NCBI GenBank assembly: GCA_020426925.1
Contig: JAGQPC010000397.1
Location: 1 to 33,683 of the forward strand
DNA: 33,683 nucleotides
Origin: Planctomycetales bacterium
Lineage (GTDB): Bacteria; Planctomycetota; Planctomycetia; Pirellulales; Pirellulaceae
Direction: 5' to 3'
The notes beneath the pieces were generated by a model. The model did no database searches. It saw only the letters and a program-made list of their open reading frames with translations, and was not told the DNA's origin. A program made the position numbers and the translations under genes. Below are positions 8,001-15,146 of the stretch, piece after piece. Numbering within the stretch: position 1 is the stretch's first letter; each line of letters starts with the position of its first letter.

Positions 8001-9497
8001 GGCGAAGAAGCACTGCTCGAACCTGGCGATCAGATCACGTTGGAGGCACTGCTCTACGGCATGATGATCCATTCAGGCAATCGAGCGTCTGTCGCGATTG
8101 CTGAGCACATTGGAATCAACGTTTACGGAGCCGATGCCAGCGATGAAGACGCTCCATTCAACGCGTTCGTCGATCACATGAATACTCGAGCCGAAGCGAT
8201 TCCACTGCCCGCGACTCGCTATGGTCATCCGGCTGGCGGTAGCACAACGACGCCGCAAGACTTGATCACGTTCTGGCGAGAAGCTTGGAAAAACTCGACG
8301 TTCCGAACATACGCCGCAGCCGACGCGGCCTACCCAAACAACCCTGCGACGACGGTCAACACAGACGAGCCCAAAGAATTCACGCTTTCGCGAACGAAAA
8401 GCTACGTTGGTCACGATGGCTGGAAAGGTGGCCATGGCAAAGTCGGCGATGTGTTCGACAAGAACGGCAACGAAATCTCTGCCCCGATTTGCGATCAGTG
8501 TCACGTCGGCTCGGCGACTCGCGGTGGCCACACTTTGATCGTTGGCATCCAGCAATCGAAAGAAGACATGTACAACGCCGAGCAGCTTTACGATTTCGGA
8601 TTCAAGAAGCTGTTTACGCCGGACTTGCGGGGCACGAGTGACTTTCAATCAAAAGGCGGCGGCGGGATCGTGATCGCTCCAGGCACGCCGGTGATGGGCG
8701 ACCTTCGGGCGATTGCTCTCGATCACATCACCGGCAACGCGATTGTTTCGGCAAGCGTTGACGGTAACCAGCATCTACAGATTCGAATCTGGAACGCGAA
8801 CGTTGGCAGTGGCCAAATCGATGTGATTGGCGGAACGATTGTCTCTGTCGAGGACTTGGCTCCAGCGGTTGGCGATGTCAAACGCGACACCGTAATCGAT
8901 GCTGTCGAAATGCCATCGTCCGGAAAAATCCTGGGCGACTACGTTAGCGGCATGATCTCCGGCGGCAACTTGCGGCTGGACGCCTGGCGAGTCGGGGCTG
9001 ATTACGTGAAGCCGGCTGAATTCGTACCGATTGACGTCATCGGTGATTTCACCGGCGACCGCGCGGTTAATGAGCTGGATATCGAACGGCTAGGTGTGGA
9101 AATCAATTCGCGAACACCTAACTTGGAATTCGACTTGAACCACGATCAGAAAGTTGATCGCGAAGATCTTGCGCAGCTGATCGATGACGTAATGGGCTCG
9201 ACGATTGGCGACTCGAATCTGGACGGGCGTTTTGATTCGGGCGATTTGGTTCAGGTCTTCAAGGCCGGAAAATACGAAGATGGAGTTCGAAACAATGCGA
9301 CTTGGGCAGAAGGCGATTGGAACCAGGACGGAGATTTCGATTCCGGCGACCTAGTGTTCGCGTTTACTCGCGGCAGTTACTTGGCGCGGGCTCAATCTGA
9401 ACGCGACGTTGCTGCGTCGGTCGATGCTCTATTGGCGATGGAATCTGATCTGCACGACGATGATTTGACGGTGAACGGCCGTCGGGCGGTGATCTGA
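5043..9497 (+). CDS. Giant exported protein: FG-GAP propeller fused to an S11 (D-Ala-D-Ala carboxypeptidase-type) domain and dockerin-like repeats
   Basis: This 1484-residue protein starts with a basic segment and ESLENRQLMAAD (about residues 26-37), the planctomycete LEPR-XLL-type export motif. Residues 40-400 are unassigned. From 409 to about 870 there are seven FG-GAP/integrin-alpha repeats, each with a calcium loop plus LAxGxP (DFNGDGFKDLAVGAP and relatives), enough for a seven-bladed propeller. Residues about 915-1190 resemble peptidase S11: SVTK (S940, K943), SGN (1011-1013), a KGG in place of KTG (1128-1130), then SATRGGHTLIVGI. The family trims peptidoglycan peptides outside the membrane. 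A CDQCH sequence (1150-1154) interrupts the usual C-terminal part of this domain. The end (about 1345-1465) is a dockerin-like module closely resembling that of the previous gene; there is no PEP-CTERM tail. AGGA at 5031-5034, eight bases upstream, supports the start. Activity is unproven. Confidence 0.88.
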   Translation: MPSFFKRSRRIKNRKRTNPNKSIQIESLENRQLMAADLSFDAQLVPQREGREDALVAIGKDFGGGLQLKDRAPRGTDGDLHEVDVAYIGGSPATTGALLVSAAGTGSEIQLSSWRATNGNPSPVHLHDAPTFSGFDADIHPLTPQTQLANSRDTFIASRIGTSGDLWLTSQTINAAGAFTAHSTRGFGSNINFKVLDHAITHAPASNGESSTQVITPVIGENSEGDLELRVVSWRVSHNSNDVQGLKFSDPLDVSYLPADGGGLSIHHSTAGIFEINFKDTSDRLVTRYIAVTDDGLILDAGGGNSGKSFRGTNNSYYGDEFATVRLNSQSFIAVNQQDESIEATVWERRVEGCFFFLCSFEPYELGNSENDERSTLPGISFDEPNLTHAYGTSPGTREYFGSSIVAADFNGDGFKDLAVGAPGQKVNGNENAGAVTILYGGESGLYNSPLTRTIHQDTPGLNGVADEGDLFGFSLAAGDFNGDGKDDLAIGAPGESIEAENLTESGVVHILYGTSEGLSMSTDQIFRQGADGAEGISESGDQFAWSLAAGDFNGDGRDDVAVGIPFEDHLQGGYVDGGAVHVFYGSHQGIRTTDDVTFHQNSNGMLGSTASGDEYGYSLATGDIDNDGRDDLAIGIPGKTFFGFDDAGAVHIVMGTAGGLGTEDQLISQDGIDNNNGGSGGDISDGTETGDRFGHAVALGDFNGDGFDDLAVSAPEEDHSGFVNAGRVHVLQGSASGITNANEKMFDQDSPGVATSAETGGRFGHSLAAGEVHGDSKDDLLIGVPYQDRQVGNVTYANTGIAILLNGTGSGISGFGSKAIQQGVNGIDGEGNPGDHFGEAVPLADMNNDGKDDAVIGVPNEMVTKLSSEYDFAGQVQIVFADDSGSGLSSSDTVWVQGDTKHIRAKLADSGWEQQYVVGNGELYELMPEGEILPEHAASVTKTMTLLLASEALDMPNSPISLSDVVTISEKAGTTGGSKMTGTLDGEEALLEPGDQITLEALLYGMMIHSGNRASVAIAEHIGINVYGADASDEDAPFNAFVDHMNTRAEAIPLPATRYGHPAGGSTTTPQDLITFWREAWKNSTFRTYAAADAAYPNNPATTVNTDEPKEFTLSRTKSYVGHDGWKGGHGKVGDVFDKNGNEISAPICDQCHVGSATRGGHTLIVGIQQSKEDMYNAEQLYDFGFKKLFTPDLRGTSDFQSKGGGGIVIAPGTPVMGDLRAIALDHITGNAIVSASVDGNQHLQIRIWNANVGSGQIDVIGGTIVSVEDLAPAVGDVKRDTVIDAVEMPSSGKILGDYVSGMISGGNLRLDAWRVGADYVKPAEFVPIDVIGDFTGDRAVNELDIERLGVEINSRTPNLEFDLNHDQKVDREDLAQLIDDVMGSTIGDSNLDGRFDSGDLVQVFKAGKYEDGVRNNATWAEGDWNQDGDFDSGDLVFAFTRGSYLARAQSERDVAASVDALLAMESDLHDDDLTVNGRRAVI

Positions 9498-9546
9498 TAC
9501 TGAACGGAATAACCGTCGAAGCCCGATCGCGTGAAGCTGGAAAACA

Positions 9547-12500
9547 TCAGTCTTCGTCGAGGACGTGACGAATTTTTTCCAGCATCACGTTGGTGGAAGC
9601 TCCTTTTTCGAAGAACTCGACGTTCCGCAAGTGAGCAGCTGCGGTTCGATCGGCCGTGTACCCCGAAGAATAGATGACCTTAACGTGTGGATACTGCTGG
9701 TTGATGATTGCACCAAGCTCAAAACCGTCCATCTCAGGCATGGTCACATCGGTCAGCAACAGAGAAATATCGCCGGAATGCTCCGCTACTTTTTCGAGTG
9801 CTTCACTGCCACTTTTGGCGCCAATGACCGAGTAGCCGACACACTCCAGCAAGGCAGACACGGCCGACAAGACAATCTCTTCGTCATCGCAGACCAAAAT
9901 AGTTTCCGATCCGCCGCTTTCTGCGATCTCGTTCGAGTCATGTGCGTGTTGGATTGGCTGGTCTGTCATGGGAAGGTGCACGCTGATGATAGTTCCCTCG
10001 CCTTCCGTACTGTTGACGGAAACGAATCCGTTGCATCTCGCGATATCGGAGTAGACGGTCGACAATCCGAGCCCTGTTCCCTGTCCCGCTGGCTTTGTCG
10101 TAAAGAACGGCTCGAACGCACGTCGTAGCGTTTCTTCGGACATTCCGCAGCCAGTATCGGTGACCTTGATTCTCGCGTAAGAACCCGCTTTTCGCTGACC
10201 GGTCGAATCATCTTTGTCCAAGCGATAGACATCGGTTTGCACGTCAAGACTACCTTCTGCGACGATCGCATCACGCGCATTGAGAATAATGTTCAGCAGT
10301 GCTTGCTCTAGATCGGATTCATCAGCGAGGACAAGAAGTGGAGGTGAGCACAATTGAACGGTCAGGTTGATACGATGACCAATGAGTCGCCGAAACATAG
10401 GCTCACTATTGGTCACCAATTGATTCACGTCAAAGACAGCCAAATTTGCGTCTTTCTTCCGAGCAAACGAGAGCATCTGCTGTGTCAGAGTTGACGCACG
10501 CGCACATCCACGTTCGATTTCCTTGAGCGAATGCATTACGCCATCAGACAACTTTTCATGATGCGACAACAACAGCAACTCTGCATTGCCGCGAATTGCC
10601 ACAAGAAGATTGTTGAATTCGTGAGCGACTCCTGCGGCCAGTTGCCCAATCGCTTCCATTTTTTGGGCATGGTGTAGTTGCGCTTGCAGCGCTCGGTTCT
10701 GTTCTTCCGCGAGTTTGCGTCGAGTCACATCTCGAGAGGCAACCGTCAACCCGTTGATTTCACCGTCCACGATTCGGGGAGAAACACGCGACTCATAGTA
10801 AATGCGTTCACCGCCGCGCGGTTCAAATTCCGTCTCATAATCAGCGGCCTCGCCGGTACGAAGTACTTGCTCAAGTATTCCTTTGATCTTGTTTTTCTGG
10901 CCATCGAGCACGTAGGAATAAAGCGGAGTTCCAATGAGCTCGTCGACAGTTAAGCCAGGTGACGCGTAGTTACAGAAGTCGATTTTCAGATTGGAATCCA
11001 GCGTCAAAACGTGATCAGGCGAATGTTCGGTAAGCGAACGCCATCGAGCTTCCGACGCTCGAAGCGCCTCTTCGGCTACTTTCCAATCAGTGATATCTGT
11101 CCAGGCTGTCTGAACGTATGGTTTGCCGCCGATATGAATCAGGCTCGCTTCGACGCGAACGTCTCGTATATCACCGTTCTTAGTTCGGTGTTTCGTCTCA
11201 AATGAATCGGCACCTTCACTGAGGATCTTCTGCATATGCTCGGCAATATCTTCGAAAGACATCTGCGCTTCGAAGTCGAGAAAATTCAGTTGCTCGAATT
11301 CTTCTCGACTGTAGCCGAGGCAGACATGCGTTTGCTCATTGAATTCGACGATGCTTGTCGATGTTGGATCGATCAACGCACTGGAATGGGCAACTTGTTC
11401 GAAGATCGCTCGAAACCGTTCTTCCGATTCTCGCAAGGACGCTTCCGCCTTCATTCGTTCTGTGATTTCACGAGTGACCGAAAGAGAAGCCGTAATTCCT
11501 CCCTCTGAGTTTCGCAACGGGACGTAATGCGATTCCATCCACCGCCGAGTGCCATGCAGACCAATGATTTCGAACTGAAGAACTCCGGATTCCCCGGTGA
11601 AACTCGCTTCGTTCGCAGCGATGAACTTAGATCGGTGCTCTGGCACAACCACCGGATAGATGCACTGCCCACGAACCTGTTCCAACGAGTCCGCTTCAAT
11701 CATCGCCAGTCCCGCGGCATTCATATCTAGAAGCCTGCCTTCGGGATCCAGCAGCTTGACGCATTCCGGTTCCGATTCAAATACAGTTCGGAATCGCTCT
11801 TCACTGTCACGAACAGTCAGTTCCGCCGATTTCCGATCAGTAATGTCGTGGAACGTTCCCTGAATCGCGACGATCTGTTCGTCTTGAATGACAGGAGCTC
11901 CTTTGCTGCTTGCCCATCGGACAGTCCCATCCGGTCGGACGATTCTATGCTCGAATTCAAACGCCGCTCCCTCACAAGCACAGTTTTGGAGAATGGCCTT
12001 GAACTGCGATGTGTCTGCTGGATGGACGATCCGATTCACATAATCATCCTGACAAGGAAGCTGCTCGCTGGGATCCATTCCGACGATTCGATAACATTCT
12101 TCCGACCAATATTCAGGTTCGCACGATGGAACGTGCAAACGAAAAGTACCAATATGAGCAACTTGCTGCGCGTCGTGCAAAAACGCTCTGTTTTCCTGCA
12201 GTTCTTCTTTTGTCCGGCGACGCTCCCTGATCTCAGCTAGTAGCCGTTGATTCGCTTCCGAAAGTTCCGCTGTGCGTTGCTTGACGCGTTCCTCCAATTC
12301 AGCATTCAGTCGCGATAGCTCTGCTTCAGCCGATTTGCGGGCCGTTACATCACGAAAGAAAGCTCGCGTGGAAACCGGAGTGTCGCCCTCAAACGTGCAA
12401 CTTGCGTTCCCTTCTACGAAGACTTCCCTACCGTCTTTTGCGATGAACGTCGCACTAATCTCTGCGTGGCGACTACCAGACAGAAGTTCTTGAAACACCT

Positions 12501-13080
12501 TCTGGCATTCTGGTTTGCAGTCAGGACGCACGATATCGAACACGGTAAGGTGGTTCGCAAGTTCGTCGCTTGTATATCCAAGCGTTCGTTGCCATGCCTG
12601 GTTCACGTAGTCAAACGTTCCATCGGGATTCACGCACTGAATCAAATCCGTTGTATTTTCGATCAAATCCCGATAGCGGGCTTCGCTTTCTCGTAATCGC
12701 TTTTCGGCTTCGACGCGTTCACCAATCTCACGGACAATACCGAAAACCAAGTTCTTTCCGCGCAGAGTAATTGGCTGAGTGCGAATCTCTACCGAAACTC
12801 GCCTACCGCCTTTTTGCGCCAGAACAAATTCCGTTGGTCCGGTGGGATTACCTGCCAGGTTCGATGCCAGAAGAGCGGCTGCTTTGGGAACGTCGCGCAG
12901 ACGCAAGAGCCCAACCGCAAGGAAATTCCTGCCGATCAGTTCCCGTCTCGAGTAGCCGACAAGTTCCTCAGCAGCTCTGTTGCCATCGACAAAGGTGCCC
13001 TTGAGATCACTCAAATAACAAGCGTCAGGAGCACACTCGAAAACGTTTCGAAAATCATCGTTGTCCGTCTCGAAAATCAT
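9547..13080 (-). CDS. Multi-PAS hybrid sensor histidine kinase with C-terminal receiver
   Basis: This 1177-residue protein has no signal peptide or membrane segment, so it is a cytoplasmic sensor. I count six PAS domains, roughly 10-120, 142-250, 305-415, 430-540, 555-670 and 680-790, several ending in the DITxRKxAE linker, with a coiled coil near 250-295. The kinase core follows: the H-box GVAHEFNN with phospho-acceptor H820, an N-box (LEQALLNIILNARDAI), and G-boxes (VTDTGCGM, GQGTGLGLSTVY). A receiver (about 1060-1177) has the acidic pair CDDEE and phospho-acceptor D1111 in LLTDVTMPEMDG. The order PAS-HisKA-HATPase-REC is typical of hybrid kinases passing phosphate on to a separate Hpt or regulator, none of which is encoded nearby. 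A purine-rich site (AGGAAAGGAAGG) precedes the start. It converges on the preceding rightward gene with a 49-base gap. The signal sensed is unknown. Confidence 0.93.
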   Translation of the reverse strand: MIFETDNDDFRNVFECAPDACYLSDLKGTFVDGNRAAEELVGYSRRELIGRNFLAVGLLRLRDVPKAAALLASNLAGNPTGPTEFVLAQKGGRRVSVEIRTQPITLRGKNLVFGIVREIGERVEAEKRLRESEARYRDLIENTTDLIQCVNPDGTFDYVNQAWQRTLGYTSDELANHLTVFDIVRPDCKPECQKVFQELLSGSRHAEISATFIAKDGREVFVEGNASCTFEGDTPVSTRAFFRDVTARKSAEAELSRLNAELEERVKQRTAELSEANQRLLAEIRERRRTKEELQENRAFLHDAQQVAHIGTFRLHVPSCEPEYWSEECYRIVGMDPSEQLPCQDDYVNRIVHPADTSQFKAILQNCACEGAAFEFEHRIVRPDGTVRWASSKGAPVIQDEQIVAIQGTFHDITDRKSAELTVRDSEERFRTVFESEPECVKLLDPEGRLLDMNAAGLAMIEADSLEQVRGQCIYPVVVPEHRSKFIAANEASFTGESGVLQFEIIGLHGTRRWMESHYVPLRNSEGGITASLSVTREITERMKAEASLRESEERFRAIFEQVAHSSALIDPTSTSIVEFNEQTHVCLGYSREEFEQLNFLDFEAQMSFEDIAEHMQKILSEGADSFETKHRTKNGDIRDVRVEASLIHIGGKPYVQTAWTDITDWKVAEEALRASEARWRSLTEHSPDHVLTLDSNLKIDFCNYASPGLTVDELIGTPLYSYVLDGQKNKIKGILEQVLRTGEAADYETEFEPRGGERIYYESRVSPRIVDGEINGLTVASRDVTRRKLAEEQNRALQAQLHHAQKMEAIGQLAAGVAHEFNNLLVAIRGNAELLLLSHHEKLSDGVMHSLKEIERGCARASTLTQQMLSFARKKDANLAVFDVNQLVTNSEPMFRRLIGHRINLTVQLCSPPLLVLADESDLEQALLNIILNARDAIVAEGSLDVQTDVYRLDKDDSTGQRKAGSYARIKVTDTGCGMSEETLRRAFEPFFTTKPAGQGTGLGLSTVYSDIARCNGFVSVNSTEGEGTIISVHLPMTDQPIQHAHDSNEIAESGGSETILVCDDEEIVLSAVSALLECVGYSVIGAKSGSEALEKVAEHSGDISLLLTDVTMPEMDGFELGAIINQQYPHVKVIYSSGYTADRTAAAHLRNVEFFEKGASTNVMLEKIRHVLDED

Positions 13081-13433
13081 CGGACCTTCCTTTCCTCAGG
13101 CGCATCCCCAAGCTGATTTCACATTGTCACTACAATCCCGTCTGCATCGCATTCACCGTTTGCTCATTGCCAACAAGATTTGATCACCAATCACAGCCAG
13201 TTCCAACCATAGATAATCCGTCTGCTCCAATGCGAACTCCAGCCCCCCTTGCGACATGCAATATTACCCTCACTTCGATTGGGAACTTCGACGGTGCGTT
13301 GGCAGGAAACACATTGCGAGAGAAACAACTGGCGAGGTTTCGCCCTGCATGAGATCGAACGCCCCTTGAGATGTGCGCTCGGCTTAACCTCTAGCATCGA
13401 GATGCAGGATTAGATCAGGGTAGGCGACGTATT
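13081..13433. other. Intergenic region between histidine kinase and flagellin-like operon, no gene seen
   Basis: These 353 bases lie downstream of the leftward PEP-CTERM operon and upstream of the leftward histidine kinase. They must hold the kinase promoter. I saw no coding frame and no hairpin with a T-run, so the operon's end is undefined and read-through into the kinase gene is possible. Confidence 0.35.
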
Positions 13434-15113
13434 CTATCGTTGGATCAGTCTGCCGTCGCGTCGCAGCACTCGGCCAAAAACGCCGAGAGCAAAAACCGCT
13501 GTTAGTAGGAGTTCGCGTGTCTTGGGTTCTGGCACGAAGCCGGCGCGAATCGTTTTGTTTGGCGTCGACTCGAGTGCGAAATCGCGAATGATGAGCGAGT
13601 CGTCTTCGGCCGTTTCGGCACGAATCCAACCGTAGTGAAATTGATCGTCAACTTGTAAACGCACGCCAAAGAATGCGCTGTCTCGGTCATTAAATGTCAA
13701 CGAATTAAGCGTTAACGGAACATCGGAAAATCGAGACGTCGGTCCGATCGGCGTGCCGGTCGCCAATAAACCGATGCCGTCGCCGTCCACAGCGATCTCA
13801 GCCAAACCTATCCCTTCAATTTCAGCTTCACCAAACGGGAAGAAGAAATCGTCCAGTACGTGTTCAATGTGCGACCGCTCAATACGCACTGTATCAACTG
13901 CAGCGTCAACAATCTCAAGTGAATTTAGGGCAAGATAATTGCTCGTCACATTTATTTCTGACAGGTTTGCAAAAACGTTTCCGACGACGCCCAATCCTAA
14001 ACTCGATGAATGCAGCGAGCGGAGCGTAAAGTCAACGTTTGGATGAGGCGGACCAACTGCAAACGAAAGCGACTCATTAGAAACCATAACGACTCCCAAG
14101 TTTCCAACTGCCGTTATGGCATCATCAATGTCGTTAGACAGCACAGCAATCGTCAGCCCTCTTGCTAACCCGTTGTCGGCCGTGACGACGTTTCCTTGTC
14201 CGTTGAATTGATGCCCACCGATTGTCGCAACGATATCTACTCCAGCGGCTACGGTCTCGGTTGTTCCAATAGACGTCGAACCTTGCATTCCCGCTGCCAC
14301 ATTGGAGATTATTGCAATCTCGCTCGCGGAACCGAACGTCGTCGTTTGTAGTCTCAGCGTTCCGGCGTCTAATCCACTCGAGGCAATGTGAGCTGTGACT
14401 CCGGTGTAATCGGTAAAACTGTTAACGCGGTCTCGAACTTGAGCTCGCGTCATACCTTCAAATAAATCGACCTTCACGCCGTTGATTGTTAGTGTCTCGT
14501 CCTGGCCAAGCAGTATTGGTAACGCCGCGAGGTTGGTGACAAATGACGCTCGTTCAGCTGCCGTGGCAATGGTGACCGCGTGGCTTCCCGCGAACGTGGT
14601 ACCATCAACGTTTAGGACTTGGACCGAGCTACTGCTCGCCAGTCCCTGAAATCCCGAGTCGCCGTTCAGGAGAACTCGGTCTCCGTACACCGTATGGTTT
14701 GCGATACGATCAATTCGTTCCAGTTTGCTCTCGATCGACGATTGATTGCTCAGCAGTGCGTCAAAATCATTTACGCCTTCGTTCGCGGATGAAAGGGCGA
14801 TTTGGCGTATTTCTTTCAGAAGCGAAGCTGTTTCGCGCTGGCCCAGTTGAGCTGCTTGAAGCAAATCGAATGCATTCTTATCTAGGACTCCATCACCACG
14901 AAGATAGTGGTGAGTCACCGACACGTCCGAGATCCCGTCTCGATTTAAGTCGATTGGAAAAGTCATCGGGTGAACCAACACAGCATCGGTGTCGGAGAAC
15001 TCCCACGACCCGAGCACGTGCTGGTCTGCCGGGTTCGTGTAGATGATTGCGGAACATGCTTCGCTAACAAAAAGTGTAGTTGCCAACACGCTATAGATGA
15101 AGATTCGAACCAT
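13434..15113 (-). CDS. PEP-CTERM protein with internal flagellin-like module (paralogue 2)
   Basis: This 559-residue protein has a signal peptide (MVRIFIYSVLATTLFVSEAC, cut near CSA). Residues 23-72 and 435-525 look like the two halves of a common PEP-CTERM beta-sandwich (IDLNRDGISDVSVTHHY early; QFHYGWIRAE and FALESTPNKTIRAG late). Between them lies a flagellin-like segment. Residues 82-154 resemble the D1 helices (LLQAAQLGQ, KEIRQIALSSANEG, LERIDRIANHTVYGDRVLLN). Residues 165-325 contain DETLTINGVKVDL and NVVTADNGLARGLTI, like the Flagellin_IN variable region. Residues 370-428 (SSSLGLGV, LSEINVTS, SLEIVDAAVDTV) resemble the returning C-terminal D1 helix. The flagellin D0 ends are absent. 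The tail is a weak PEP-CTERM variant, VPEPKTRELLLTAVFALGVF then basic residues. GGAGG five bases upstream fixes the ATG at 15113; the annotated paralogue ends 33 bases upstream, implying an operon. Function unknown. Confidence 0.87.
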   Translation of the reverse strand: MVRIFIYSVLATTLFVSEACSAIIYTNPADQHVLGSWEFSDTDAVLVHPMTFPIDLNRDGISDVSVTHHYLRGDGVLDKNAFDLLQAAQLGQRETASLLKEIRQIALSSANEGVNDFDALLSNQSSIESKLERIDRIANHTVYGDRVLLNGDSGFQGLASSSSVQVLNVDGTTFAGSHAVTIATAAERASFVTNLAALPILLGQDETLTINGVKVDLFEGMTRAQVRDRVNSFTDYTGVTAHIASSGLDAGTLRLQTTTFGSASEIAIISNVAAGMQGSTSIGTTETVAAGVDIVATIGGHQFNGQGNVVTADNGLARGLTIAVLSNDIDDAITAVGNLGVVMVSNESLSFAVGPPHPNVDFTLRSLHSSSLGLGVVGNVFANLSEINVTSNYLALNSLEIVDAAVDTVRIERSHIEHVLDDFFFPFGEAEIEGIGLAEIAVDGDGIGLLATGTPIGPTSRFSDVPLTLNSLTFNDRDSAFFGVRLQVDDQFHYGWIRAETAEDDSLIIRDFALESTPNKTIRAGFVPEPKTRELLLTAVFALGVFGRVLRRDGRLIQR

Positions 15114-15146
15114 CTTTTCCTCCATGATGATGATGGCCGCTTGGGC

